A DNA stretch of 64,000 nt from Bin5 sp034422415 (lineage in GTDB: Bacteria > Chloroflexota > Anaerolineae > Caldilineales > Caldilineaceae). This document shows positions 36,103-45,210 of this stretch, piece after piece (within the stretch, counting starts at the first letter, position 1; every line of letters begins with the position of its first letter). Under the pieces are notes generated by a model. That model ran no database searches, was not told where the DNA came from, and saw nothing but the letters and a program-made list of their open reading frames with translations. Location: positions 434,001 to 498,000 of the forward strand of contig OZ241871.1 of assembly GCA_965202955.1 (NCBI GenBank). The letters are read 5' to 3'. Made by a program: the position numbers and the translations under genes.

Positions 36103-36942
36103 TTATCCTTTGAGAGAGCCTGAAATCAGCCCTTCGACAATCTGACGCTGCCCTATCACGACGATGATCGCAATCGGAAAGAGGCAGAGCATGCCGCCCA
36201 CCGCCATCAGATTGTAGGGGGTGCCGTGAATCGTGGGGATCTCCATCATTCTGACCGTGAGGACGCGCGTGGCCTCGCTCATCGTCAGCACATTGGCGAA
36301 GACGAACTCGTTCCAGCCGCCGATGAAGGAGATGATGTAGGTGATGACCACGCCGGGCGCGCTCAGCGGCAATATAATGAACCACAGCGTCTGTACCCAG
36401 GTGCAGCCGTCGATGCGGGCCGCGTCGTCCAGCTCCCTCGGAATCGACTGGTAAAAGGCGTAGAGAAAGATGATCGCGAACGGGAGCGCGGCGGAGAGAT
36501 CGATCAGAATGAGCCCGGTCTTGGTGTCCAGCAGGCCAATGTCCTTGTAGGCCATGAAGACGGGACCGATCGTGACCATTCCCGGCAGGGCGATGCTGAC
36601 GATCATGAAGCCGAAAAAGAGCCCCTTGCCCGGAAAATCGAAGCGATTGAAGCCAAAGGCGGCCATCGCGCCCAGCGCGGTACCCCCCGCCGCCGACAGA
36701 CCGGCGATAATCGCGGTGTTGACGAAGGTTGAGCCAAACCGCCAGCGTTCAAACATTTCGACGTAGTTCTGGAAGGTGAAATTCTTGGGGAAATAGGTCT
36801 GGGGCAAAGACCTCACCTCGCCGACCTCTTTGAACGATGTGTTGACCATCCAGTAGATCGGGAAAAGCAGCATGAGCAGCATAAGAGCCAACAGGAGGTA
36901 TTGGAATGCCCGCAGGTATGCCGTCTTCGTCTTTTTGCTCAT
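36103..36942 (-). CDS. CUT1 sugar ABC transporter permease, MalG-like
   Basis: 279 residues, ATG start. Six membrane segments; EAA loop ELDDAARIDGCTWV followed by IILPLSAPGVV. The C-terminal VEGLISGSLKG is typical of MalG-like subunits. It begins 18 bases after the MalF-like gene and is followed by the chaperonin-like gene. It is not a close relative of the cluster A/B permeases, so operon E is an independent importer. Confidence 0.93.
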   Translation of the reverse strand: MSKKTKTAYLRAFQYLLLALMLLMLLFPIYWMVNTSFKEVGEVRSLPQTYFPKNFTFQNYVEMFERWRFGSTFVNTAIIAGLSAAGGTALGAMAAFGFNRFDFPGKGLFFGFMIVSIALPGMVTIGPVFMAYKDIGLLDTKTGLILIDLSAALPFAIIFLYAFYQSIPRELDDAARIDGCTWVQTLWFIILPLSAPGVVITYIISFIGGWNEFVFANVLTMSEATRVLTVRMMEIPTIHGTPYNLMAVGGMLCLFPIAIIVVIGQRQIVEGLISGSLKG

Positions 36943-36960
36943 CTCTTACGACCCCGGCCC

Positions 36961-37893
36961 TCAATCCTGTCCCCGGCGATAGAGAAGCAGTGCGAAGAAT
37001 CCGCCGATCAGAAATGTCAATATGAAGAGGAGCATCACGAGCGCGGAACCGTACCCGTATCTGCCGTGTTGGAAGAAGCGGTCAAACGCGTAGAGCGATA
37101 TGATTTCGGTGGCGCTGCCCGGCCCGCCGCGGGTCAGTCCGAGAATCTGGTCGAACGTGCCCACTTCGCCCATGCCGCGGAACAGAAAGACGACCAGGAT
37201 GATCGGCATCAACAGGGGCAATGTAATGTGAATGAAGCGCGCCCACACATTGGCCCCATCCACCTGCGCGGCCTCCATCAGTTCGGTGGGGATCGTCTTC
37301 AGCCCGGCCAGCAGGACCAGTGCGCACCAGGGAGAGTTCTTCCACAGTGTCGTGACAATCACCGAAACCCTGGCCAGCTTGCCATCGCTCAGCCACATGA
37401 CACGCTCGGGGTGCAGGTCGAAGCGCAGCACGAGGTCGTTCAGTACGCCGCCGCCCTCGAAGAACATCAGCCGCCACATGATCCCGGCCACGATCGGCGC
37501 GGCCGCCCAGGGCAACAGGTTCGCCACGCGCGAAAACCACTGAGCCTTAAGGTTCTGATTGAGCAGCAAGGCCATTCCCAGTCCCAGCACGACCTGCAGC
37601 ACGGTGGCTGTCACCGTGTAGATGACAGTGAAGTCGATCGAGTCATGGACGTAGGCGTCCTTGAACATGTAGGCATAGTTTTCCAGCCCGATGAACTTGC
37701 CATCCCGCTGCAACGACTTGTCTGTGAAGCTGAGCCACATCGTGCGTAGAAGCGGACCGGCCGTGAAGGCAAATCGGAACAGCACCGCAGGCAGAACCAG
37801 GGCGTACACGATCCAATACTTCTTGATGAACGTCAAGACCAGCCCGATCGGGCCGGTATCTTGTTTGCGCCCAGCCAGCGCTTGCTGCGCCAC
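36961..37893 (-). CDS. CUT1 sugar ABC transporter permease, MalF-like
   Basis: 310 residues, GTG start with GGAGG eight bases upstream. Six membrane segments; EAA loop LMEAAQVDGANVWARF followed by ITLP. Pairs with the MalG-like subunit just downstream. A perfect 11-bp hairpin (37920-37960) separates it from the binding-protein gene. Confidence 0.93.
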   Translation of the reverse strand: MAQQALAGRKQDTGPIGLVLTFIKKYWIVYALVLPAVLFRFAFTAGPLLRTMWLSFTDKSLQRDGKFIGLENYAYMFKDAYVHDSIDFTVIYTVTATVLQVVLGLGMALLLNQNLKAQWFSRVANLLPWAAAPIVAGIMWRLMFFEGGGVLNDLVLRFDLHPERVMWLSDGKLARVSVIVTTLWKNSPWCALVLLAGLKTIPTELMEAAQVDGANVWARFIHITLPLLMPIILVVFLFRGMGEVGTFDQILGLTRGGPGSATEIISLYAFDRFFQHGRYGYGSALVMLLFILTFLIGGFFALLLYRRGQD

Positions 37894-37919
37894 GATGTCA
37901 GCCTCCGGTAGGGAGGATA

Positions 37920-37960
37920 GGAGATTGGCGCCGGTTCATCGATCGCAGACGCCAATCTCC
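37920..37960 (-). promoter_or_regulatory. Perfect 11-bp hairpin between binding-protein gene and permease
   Basis: Arms 37920-37930 (GGAGATTGGCG) and 37950-37960 are exact reverse complements around a 19-base loop. Same position relative to the genes as the hairpins in clusters A, B, F and G. Confidence 0.62.
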
Positions 37961-38004
37961 AACTGTCCCAAGACTAGTTGACTTCGCTGCTAACTCGGCC
38001 CAAC

Positions 38005-39294
38005 TCAGGCTTCCATCGCGATTGCGATCTCATTCGCGGCCCAGTCGCGCACCTCTTCGGGCGACCTTTCGCCTGCCATGACGAACAGACCGGCATCCTG
38101 GAAGATCAGCGACAGTGCGCCGGCATTGGGATGACAGACGACCGGACAGCGGAACTTGGCGCCGCGCGTTAGTTCCTCCCAGCCCGGCCCGGCCCGCAAG
38201 ATGGGAATCTTGTCCGTAACCTCGGGATCGTTGTACATCGACTTTTTGGGCGGGGTGATTTGCAGGTCGGTGATGAGCCACTTAATGTTGTCATACTGTG
38301 TCATCCACGAAACGAACTCCTCAGCCAATTCCTTCCTGGGCGTGTAAACGGGGATCAACCAGCCCCAGGCGTGCACCATGAGTTCGTCGCTGCTCGGCCC
38401 CATTGGCCAACGGGAGACACCCAGAGTCTCCGGGGTCAGCATGCCGCCTTCCACCTCCAGCAGGGGTCCATAGTTCCCCTCATACATCCACCACATGCCG
38501 GCTTTGCCCGCCGGCGCCAGCGCCATGATCTCCTCGGCCGCTTCCGACACAACCGTGGGCGGTGTGATCTCGTACTCGAAGACCCAGTCGCGCATGAACT
38601 GCAGTGCAGTCAGCGTTCCCTCATCGTCGAGCGTCTCGTTGTTGCCGCCGGCATGGTTGACCATCATCAGCGTGAGGTTCATGTTGTGGCTGCCCGCATT
38701 CGGCCGCCAGCCCCAGACGTCGTTTTCTGGGTCGGTAACCGTCTTGGCCACTTCCACCATCTCTTCCCAGGTTTTGGGCGCCTCGGGGATCAACTCTTTG
38801 TTGAAGTAGAAGGGCTCCGCGCCGACAAAGAAGAACATGCGCGCCTGGAATCCGCCGACCTGTTCGGTGAGCCCGAGCACTGCGTCGGCCTGGTCAGCCC
38901 GCTCTTCGTCGGTCATCAGGTGACTGAGGTCAAAGCACCAGCGCTTGAAGGAGTAGAGCGATGCGATCTGGTCGTCCTGCGCCTCTACGTCGATGCCATC
39001 GTAGCCGCTCTCGCCCCACAACGTGAACTTGGCCAGGATCTCCTCCCATTTGGGGGGGTGGTACTCCATCGCCACCTCAATCCCGGTTTCTTCCGTAAAC
39101 TTCTCATTCATCTCATGGTAAATTGGGCGGTTATGCCCGGTGAGCCTGACCTCCCGGGGGACTTCGTCAGGCTCGGCCATTTCGCCACTAGGCGCCGCCG
39201 CGGGCATCTGAGCACACCCGGCTACGACAGCCCCTGCAGCGGCCGCTGCGCCAATGCGCAAAAAATCGCGTCGATTCAACATTCCATTTCCCAT
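38005..39294 (-). CDS. Sugar ABC transporter solute-binding lipoprotein
   Basis: 429 residues, ATG start seven bases after AAGGAGG. Tat motif NRRDFLRIG, lipobox AVVAGCAQM, short acidic linker, then a family-1 sugar-binding fold. Sequence is unlike the cluster B pair. It heads operon E and has a roughly 290-base leader from the promoter at 39589-39617. Confidence 0.92.
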   Translation of the reverse strand: MGNGMLNRRDFLRIGAAAAAGAVVAGCAQMPAAAPSGEMAEPDEVPREVRLTGHNRPIYHEMNEKFTEETGIEVAMEYHPPKWEEILAKFTLWGESGYDGIDVEAQDDQIASLYSFKRWCFDLSHLMTDEERADQADAVLGLTEQVGGFQARMFFFVGAEPFYFNKELIPEAPKTWEEMVEVAKTVTDPENDVWGWRPNAGSHNMNLTLMMVNHAGGNNETLDDEGTLTALQFMRDWVFEYEITPPTVVSEAAEEIMALAPAGKAGMWWMYEGNYGPLLEVEGGMLTPETLGVSRWPMGPSSDELMVHAWGWLIPVYTPRKELAEEFVSWMTQYDNIKWLITDLQITPPKKSMYNDPEVTDKIPILRAGPGWEELTRGAKFRCPVVCHPNAGALSLIFQDAGLFVMAGERSPEEVRDWAANEIAIAMEA

Positions 39295-39669
39295 GATCCT
39301 GCCTCCTTATCATGGTACAGATTGTCTGCAGACACTACGTTCTGAGTTGCTTACAGCGAGGAATGGAACAGACAGCTCTCACACTTAGACAAGAGTCGTT
39401 CGTCGCCTGGCACCCTCCTTTCGACCCGATTCTGGCGGGACCGCGCGCGGAACAAAGGGGAGCTCCGCGACTTCCGGCCCACCTCGGCGCCAACGTCCGG
39501 GGCAGTATGCACGACCGCGTGTTTCGAGAGACTTTGTTGGAGTTTGGAATCCGGCCACTGCCGGTTTCGCCAGCTTCCAATAGTGGCTACCGTACCATGA
39601 GAACCCGGGTTCGTCAACCAGCGAAAAAATAGTTTTTTGTGGACCTTTCGCAGGCCCCCGGGATGAACG
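39295..39669 (-). promoter_or_regulatory. Promoter and leader of operon E
   Basis: Minus strand: -35 TTGACG (39617-39612), 17-base spacer, -10 TACGGT (39594-39589), then about 290 bases to the binding-protein start. Upstream of the -35 is an AT-rich palindrome AAAAAA-TAG-TTTTTT (39624-39638), placing a T-tract close to where the three other T-tract promoters have theirs. A looser match than those. No gene seen in this 375-base stretch. Confidence 0.5.
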
Positions 39670-40455
39670 CTAATCGAGAATCCGCTGCCAGCGCAGCACC
39701 TGCTTGCCGTGGTCCGAAAGGCTCTCCCACAGCTCGCGCGGCAGGTGGCCCTCGGTGTACTCGTGCTGCCAGCCGCTGAACAGCCACGGCTTGCACATCC
39801 CCATGCACAGCTCATCCCGCGCCCCGTCCGACCGGTTCGGCGTACCCCGGTGAAACGCCCGCCCGTCCTGCACCCAGAGCGAGCCCTTTTTCAGATTCAG
39901 GCGCGTGGGATAGTAGGTACCGATCCTGTTTTCGCCGGCGCCGAAAACGTTGTCCAGGTCGTCCAGCAGGTCTTCGTCCCCGATATACTGCGTGCCAGGA
40001 AGCACCTCGAAACTGCCGTTCTCCTCGTTCGTGTCAACCAGCGGAAACTTCACGCCGACCGCGAGCGCAGGCGTCTTGATTCCGGGATAGAGCGCGACCT
40101 GGCCGTCGCGGTGCCAGGTCTGGTAGTCGGTTCCCGGCAGCGGAATGTTCGAATCAAAGTGGGACCAAACGTAGTCCGGGCCCAGCGCCCGTTCCATAAA
40201 GGCAACAAGCGCCGGATGCTCGAAGATCTCCGGGTCCACGAACGGGCGCGTGAACGGCACCCGCACGTTGTAGCGCCGGAAGCCTCGAAACGGATGATCC
40301 CCTTGCCTCTCGATATCCCGGTCTCGAACCGGGACCCATGCCTCGCGAATGCGGTCAATCTTCTCGTGCGCGATCAGATCCTCGAATACCACGAAACCGT
40401 TGATGCGCCACTCCTGCATCTTCTGATCGATATCGTAGCCGGCCGTCACGCCCAT
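39670..40455 (-). CDS. PhyH-family Fe(II)/2-oxoglutarate dioxygenase
   Basis: 261 residues from ATG 40455, behind AAAGGAGG; a GTG three bases earlier is less likely. Iron ligands His115-x-Asp117 (TWHRDGQ) and distal His202 (FHRGTPNRS). LNLKKGSLWVQD and the PLVDTNEENGSFEVLPGTQY block match the genes at 32392 and 40546. Last gene of the long cluster F. Confidence 0.9.
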   Translation of the reverse strand: MGVTAGYDIDQKMQEWRINGFVVFEDLIAHEKIDRIREAWVPVRDRDIERQGDHPFRGFRRYNVRVPFTRPFVDPEIFEHPALVAFMERALGPDYVWSHFDSNIPLPGTDYQTWHRDGQVALYPGIKTPALAVGVKFPLVDTNEENGSFEVLPGTQYIGDEDLLDDLDNVFGAGENRIGTYYPTRLNLKKGSLWVQDGRAFHRGTPNRSDGARDELCMGMCKPWLFSGWQHEYTEGHLPRELWESLSDHGKQVLRWQRILD

Positions 40456-40545
40456 CACTGCCCTCCTTTGCCTGTGCGGCTTTCGGTTCCATCAGAAACG
40501 ACGAGTTCAGCTTTGATTCGCCTTTTCGTCCCGTCTACAACTCCC

Positions 40546-41361
40546 TCAGTCCCAGTCGACCGGCCTGCGCCGGTGCAGCATGCTCTGGCCGCGGTCCGAA
40601 AGCGCGTGATAGGTCGAACACGGCATCTCGACGGTCTGGGCTATGCTGAACCAGGACCGGCAGTAGCAGACCACCAGCTCGGGGCGCACTGAGTCCGACA
40701 GGTTGGGCGTGCCCCGGTGCAGCATGCGGACGTCCTGTACCCACATCGAGCCCTTCTTCAGGTTCAACCGCTGCGCCGACGGAAAACTGCCGCGCAGCAG
40801 CACCTCGTTGTAACGCCCCTCCATGCTCGGGTCGGCCAGGTACTGCGTGCTGGGCAACACCTCAATGCTCCCGTTCTCCTCCGATGTGTCGGCCAGTGGA
40901 AACTTCACCCCCACAACCGGACAGTTCTCCAGACCCACGTGCGGAATGTACCTGGCAAGCCCCGTATCCCGGTGCCACGGCTGCATCTCGCTGCCGGGAT
41001 AGGGATTGTTCGAGTGGTAGCACGAAATAACGTACTCGTCGGTCTGCCAGTAGCGGTCCAGAAACTCCATCATCACCGGATGCTCGTAGATGTCCGGGTC
41101 GGCAAACGGCTCCACCCACGGAATCGTCACCGTATAGCGGTTCTTGAACTGCTGCCGCCCCATGCCGACTCGCACGTCGCCCGTCTCGACATCGGTAACC
41201 TCGGTGTCGCGCGCCTTGATGTGCTCGACCAGCGGCATGAAGGCCTCGCGAATCCGGTCCAGCTTTTCATGCGGGATCATGTCTTCGAAAACAACGTACC
41301 CGTTGATCTTGAACTCGTCCAGCTTCAGTTCGAAGTCCACGTTTTCACAGGTAGCAACCAT
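40546..41361 (-). CDS. PhyH-family Fe(II)/2-oxoglutarate dioxygenase
   Basis: 271 residues, ATG start with AAAGGAGG five bases upstream. Iron ligands His130-x-Asp132 (PWHRDTG) and distal His215 (LHRGTPNLS), then VRPELVVCY. Closest to 32392-33210: they share SCYHSNNPYPGSE or a near match, and STQYLADPSM/AM. It is separated from the next dioxygenase by 90 bases, so the tandem pair probably arose by duplication. Confidence 0.9.
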   Translation of the reverse strand: MVATCENVDFELKLDEFKINGYVVFEDMIPHEKLDRIREAFMPLVEHIKARDTEVTDVETGDVRVGMGRQQFKNRYTVTIPWVEPFADPDIYEHPVMMEFLDRYWQTDEYVISCYHSNNPYPGSEMQPWHRDTGLARYIPHVGLENCPVVGVKFPLADTSEENGSIEVLPSTQYLADPSMEGRYNEVLLRGSFPSAQRLNLKKGSMWVQDVRMLHRGTPNLSDSVRPELVVCYCRSWFSIAQTVEMPCSTYHALSDRGQSMLHRRRPVDWD

Positions 41362-41419
41362 GGCAGCCTCCTTTGATATGTATTATCAGCGCACAGGGAA
41401 CCCCGCAAGTCCCGTGCAT

Positions 41420-42097
41420 TCAACTTTCCCGCTCCTGCCCCTCCCAGACCGCCAGCACCTCCCGCAGGTCGAAAACGGGAAACTGTGTCTCCATCCAGAT
41501 CAGCGCCTGCCTGTGCGCCTCCTGCGAGTAGGAGGCCACGCAGTCGCGCACGACCAGCGGATAGTAGCCGTGGTGCATTGCGTCCGCGGCCGTGAACAGC
41601 ACGCAACCCGCGCTCAGCACGCCCGTCAGCAGTACGGTTCCGATGCCGCGCGCCTTCAGGATGTTGTCGAGCGGCGTCTGGTAGAAAGAGCTGCCCCGGC
41701 TCTTGCCAATGATAACGTCCCCGTCCTGCGGCGCCAGCTCGTCGACCGTGCGCGCCTCCCAGCTCCCTTCAACCACATCCGGCTGGTCCGGGTTGTTGCG
41801 CACGCAGTAGTTGTTGGGCCCGTCCATCAGCGTCACGCCCAGCCGGTTGCGATGGATGAACTCGGTGTAGGCGACCAGGATACCCCGGCCGCGCGCGGCC
41901 TCCAGCAGCCGCCCGATCCTGGGTATGATCGGCGTCATGTTGGCCACGTCGGCATCGCCATCGGAGCCGTTGCCCTCGAACCCGCCGATCGAGTTGAAGC
42001 AGGCATTCTGAACATCGATCACGAGGACCGCCGTCCTGCTGGGAGCGGCCAGCTCCTCCACCGTCGTCAGCACGTCGACGCCGATTACGTTCTTCAT
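41420..42097 (-). CDS. Isochorismatase-family cysteine hydrolase
   Basis: 225 residues, ATG start. The catalytic triad of the family is visible: Asp28 (LVIDVQNA), Lys132 (GKSRGSSFY) and Cys165 (LSAGCVLFTA). Members hydrolyse amides, carbamates or vinyl ethers (nicotinamidase, N-carbamoylsarcosine amidase, isochorismatase); the pocket residues do not identify one. It sits between dioxygenases in cluster F, where amide or carbamate cleavage of the imported compound is plausible. N-carbamoylsarcosine amidase-like activity would fit the sarcosine-oxidase-like gene at the window end, but this is speculative. Confidence 0.88.
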   Translation of the reverse strand: MKNVIGVDVLTTVEELAAPSRTAVLVIDVQNACFNSIGGFEGNGSDGDADVANMTPIIPRIGRLLEAARGRGILVAYTEFIHRNRLGVTLMDGPNNYCVRNNPDQPDVVEGSWEARTVDELAPQDGDVIIGKSRGSSFYQTPLDNILKARGIGTVLLTGVLSAGCVLFTAADAMHHGYYPLVVRDCVASYSQEAHRQALIWMETQFPVFDLREVLAVWEGQERES

Positions 42098-42127
42098 GTC
42101 AAAGCCCTCATGCGCGGCGCCTTTCGA

Positions 42128-43057
42128 TCAGGCGACCGCCTTGACAGGGTTGTGGGGGGAGTAGCGGTAGACCGGGTCGAAGGTGTCGGGCAATCTCTGG
42201 ATGTACCTCTCGACGTAACCCAGCGACCCCGGTTCGACCTTGAATTCGGTCAGCGTCGGGCTGTAGGCATACGGCTCCTCGCCGGCCGCCTCAGGCACCT
42301 GGCGTCGCGCCTCGACCGCCTGCAGCATGACACCGATCCATGATCGCGCCAGATCGGCATCATACGATCCCCCGCGACTCAGAATTTCTTCAATCGTAAA
42401 AAAGGCGAAATAGTTGATGCGCCGCAACGGCTTGCCCCGCGTTACGCGCGAGCCATGCAGCAGGTTGGGGCTGTGCAACACCACATCGCCGGGTTCGGCG
42501 ATCACCGGGACCGCTCCGGGCAGCATGAATCCATGTTCATCGACCATGTCCTGGAGATCGAAGCCCTGCCACAGATGGCTGCCCGGTACCACGTAGAGGC
42601 TGCCGTTGTCCGGCGTTGCCGAATCCAGGTAGACGTCAACATCGAGTGGAGGGTGTACGCGCGGGTGGCCCGGATCGCGATGCCACGGCACCGCGACACC
42701 GTATTCCGGCAGCTTGACGACCAGCGCATCCTGCCACGGCACAAGATTGGGGCCCAGGATCGACTCGGCAAAGCCCAGAACCTGCGGGTGACCGTATAGG
42801 GCGAAAAAGGCGTCGCTCTTGAGGTACATTCCGTTGATGCGCCGCAGGACGGTTCTTCCCGTGACCGGGTCCATGCGATAGCGATAGTCATCGTTCGGCG
42901 GCCTCACATGCCTGCAGTGGTCGATTATCTTCATCGACTCGGCGCGCAGACGCTCGATCTCCCAGTGATCGATCACGCCTTTGACGTGAAGGTATCCATT
43001 CTCCTGATAGAACCGGACCTGCTCCTGGCTGAGTGTCCCAACTCGTTGTTTCGACAT
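42128..43057 (-). CDS. PhyH-family Fe(II)/2-oxoglutarate dioxygenase
   Basis: 309 residues from ATG 43057; a GTG two codons earlier is possible. Iron ligands His126-x-Asp128 (PWHRDPG) and distal His201 (LLHGSRVTRG), followed by LRRINYFAF. VVPGSHLWQG lies between. A different PhyH subfamily from its neighbours at 39670 and 40546. Thirty bases upstream of the isochorismatase-like gene, so they are co-transcribed. Confidence 0.9.
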   Translation of the reverse strand: MSKQRVGTLSQEQVRFYQENGYLHVKGVIDHWEIERLRAESMKIIDHCRHVRPPNDDYRYRMDPVTGRTVLRRINGMYLKSDAFFALYGHPQVLGFAESILGPNLVPWQDALVVKLPEYGVAVPWHRDPGHPRVHPPLDVDVYLDSATPDNGSLYVVPGSHLWQGFDLQDMVDEHGFMLPGAVPVIAEPGDVVLHSPNLLHGSRVTRGKPLRRINYFAFFTIEEILSRGGSYDADLARSWIGVMLQAVEARRQVPEAAGEEPYAYSPTLTEFKVEPGSLGYVERYIQRLPDTFDPVYRYSPHNPVKAVA

Positions 43058-43098
43058 GGCCACCCCCGCTGCTGGGTATCGGGTCTCGCAGGATCTCC

Positions 43099-43962
43099 CT
43101 AATCCACCCGGATGCGGTACGACCTCTCCTCAATCAGCTCATGGTCCGACGCCCGCGCCGCGGCCATCGCCCTGGGCGTCACCGGCAGATAATCATGCGT
43201 CTCCGCGTTCAGCTTGATGAATCCTTCCGCATAGGCGACGCCGCCGGCCATCCCGAATGCGCCGTCGCTCGTCTCGATCCGCTTGCGTGCGTATGCGCCC
43301 CCGTACCCCTGGCTCACCAGGCAGTCGAGCGCGGCCAGCTTCTTGTCGACAACATCGGTGATGTCGATGAAAAGATCGTTGTAGTATCCCCCCTCGGACT
43401 GCCACACCGTCCGCGGGACCGCGGCCGCGCCCGTCCCGAAAAAGAAGACCTGCGCCGCCTTGTGCGGAGGATTGCGGTCGCCCGGGTCCACCCCGCCCGC
43501 CAGCGCCATCGCATGAAGCACGATCTGACCTGCCGTGGCGTGCGCATTGGTCAGGCCGTCCCCCTCCTTGGGGAAATGGGTCAGGATCAGGTCCGGCTTC
43601 AACGCCCGGAACAGCCGCGCCAGCCGCCGCACCAGCTCGTCGGTCACCAGCAGCACCGCGTCATCGGCGCCGAAGAAGTAGACGTCCTCGACGCCCAGCA
43701 GATTACAGGCCTTTACCGCCTCCTCAGCCTTGACGTCCGACCGCTCTGCCATCAGGGACTGCAGCTCGTCCGCCTCAGGCACCTCGCTGCGGTGGTGCAT
43801 CTCGTCGCTGATCACCTTGTCATGCACACGCGCGCCGTGCGTCAGAACGACACAGCCCACATAGTCGCCGCGCGCAGCGTGATGCGCCATCGTCCCGCCG
43901 GACTGGTCAAAGATATCGGCCGGATGCGCCCCGACCGAAAGAACTCGCAACGGTTCAGACAT
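43099..43962 (-). CDS. PIG-L/LmbE-type deacetylase with altered active site
   Basis: 287 residues, ATG start with AGGAGAG upstream. The N-terminal motif reads GAHPADIFDQSGGT: His13 and Asp16 (zinc ligands in MshB numbering) remain, but the catalytic base Asp15 of AHPDD is Ala15 and the next Glu is Ile. A candidate third zinc ligand is His141 (NAHATA). The family removes N-acetyl groups from GlcNAc-type sugars. Here either the substrate or the mechanism has shifted, or a related subfamily uses another base. Lies between a Gfo/Idh/MocA gene and a dioxygenase in cluster F. Confidence 0.85.
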   Translation of the reverse strand: MSEPLRVLSVGAHPADIFDQSGGTMAHHAARGDYVGCVVLTHGARVHDKVISDEMHHRSEVPEADELQSLMAERSDVKAEEAVKACNLLGVEDVYFFGADDAVLLVTDELVRRLARLFRALKPDLILTHFPKEGDGLTNAHATAGQIVLHAMALAGGVDPGDRNPPHKAAQVFFFGTGAAAVPRTVWQSEGGYYNDLFIDITDVVDKKLAALDCLVSQGYGGAYARKRIETSDGAFGMAGGVAYAEGFIKLNAETHDYLPVTPRAMAAARASDHELIEERSYRIRVD

Positions 43963-44027
43963 CGATCATCTCTCCTGATGACAGTGCGGCTCGGCGCGCC
44001 GAACGCGCCCGCCAAGGTTGGCAATGG

Positions 44028-45164
44028 TCACGACCCGACCTGCCCCGCATAGCGCGGCGGCGTGCGTCGCGGCGCGACGTTGCGAAAGAAATCCTCGTAG
44101 TCCGGCTCCTCCGTCAGCGGCAGCGTCACCTCGCGCCGCTCCAGCGCCGACAGATAGGCGGCGCTGGTCACCTCGACCGCGGCGCGCCCCATCGCCCCGT
44201 CCGTGGCGGGCGCTTTGCCTGTGCGCACACAGTCGGCAAAATGCTCCAGCTCGACCTTGTACTGACTGTACATCTCACCCTCCGCCAGCCAGTTGCGGCT
44301 GTGCCGCGGCCGGTGATTCTCCTCCACCCGACCATACCGGTGCAAATAGATCTCGTGGGGCGTCGTGTAGCGCCACACCTCGGCCTCATGCCTAGTCTCA
44401 ATCGTACCCGACTCACCGAAGATCAGGTAGCGCTCCTCGCCCCCGCGGTGGAAGTAGCGCGTGGCCTGGTGCGTGCTGCGCGCGCCCGATTCATGCGTAC
44501 AGACGACGATGTAGTCGTTCTCCACTTCCGGGTAGGGCCCGGTGATATCGAAGACCGCCATCACCGACCGAATCGGGCCGGCCCACCACTGCGCCAGGTT
44601 CACGCTGTGCGAACCGTGGTCCTGCCACTGGCCGCCCCATGTCCGCACCGAGCCGCGCCAGCCTGGATCGACCCACCCGCTCTCGTCCGGGCCCCAGTCC
44701 CAGTTGTGGCGAATCCCCATTACTGCACCGATCTCACCCCCCTCGATCAGCTCGGTCACCTTGCGCATCGAGCGGTTGAAACGCTTCATGAACGCCATCA
44801 TCAGGACAGTGCCCGCCTTCCCGTGCGCGGCGATGATCCTGTCACACTCGCGCGGAGAGCGCGCCATTGGCTTCTCCAGCAGCACGTGCACGCCCCGCTC
44901 CGCGCAAGCTACCGCATGATCAACGTGTTCAAACACCGGCGTCGCGATCAGCGCTGCGTCCATCTCCTCCTTTTCCAGACACGCCTCCAACGACAGGTAG
45001 CCGTTGCCCAAGCCGTACATCTCACGCGCTTCGGCCAGCCTGTCGGCGCGGCTGTCCACAACCGCCACCACGTCGAGACCCTCGACCAGCCGCAGCACCG
45101 GCCCGAACATCGTCTGCAGGCAGCTGCCCAGCCCCACAAACGCCATCCGTATTGGTCTGGTCAC
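44028..45164 (-). CDS. Gfo/Idh/MocA-family oxidoreductase
   Basis: 378 residues from GTG 45164 (MTRPIRMAFVGLG), which has GAGGAG six bases upstream; the longer ATG frame to 45197 lacks support. N-terminal Rossmann fold VGLGSCLQTMFG, family motif LLEKPMA, and a C-terminal domain rich in aromatic and His residues (QWQDHGSHSVN). NAD(P)-dependent dehydrogenase of a sugar or cyclitol is likely. It follows the OppF-like ATPase and begins the catabolic half of cluster F. Not closely similar to the family member at 24136. Confidence 0.9.
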   Translation of the reverse strand: MTRPIRMAFVGLGSCLQTMFGPVLRLVEGLDVVAVVDSRADRLAEAREMYGLGNGYLSLEACLEKEEMDAALIATPVFEHVDHAVACAERGVHVLLEKPMARSPRECDRIIAAHGKAGTVLMMAFMKRFNRSMRKVTELIEGGEIGAVMGIRHNWDWGPDESGWVDPGWRGSVRTWGGQWQDHGSHSVNLAQWWAGPIRSVMAVFDITGPYPEVENDYIVVCTHESGARSTHQATRYFHRGGEERYLIFGESGTIETRHEAEVWRYTTPHEIYLHRYGRVEENHRPRHSRNWLAEGEMYSQYKVELEHFADCVRTGKAPATDGAMGRAAVEVTSAAYLSALERREVTLPLTEEPDYEDFFRNVAPRRTPPRYAGQVGS

Positions 45165-45210
45165 AGCCTGCTCCTCTTCGCCAATTCGTGGAAACAATCG
45201 GGGTCAGTCT

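Noticed and set aside
39601..39612. AACCCGGGTT also occurs at 39602-39611, as at the end of the IS982 remnant (23858-23867)
   Set aside because: A 10-base palindrome in GC-rich DNA; no transposase or second terminus nearby, so not called an IS end.
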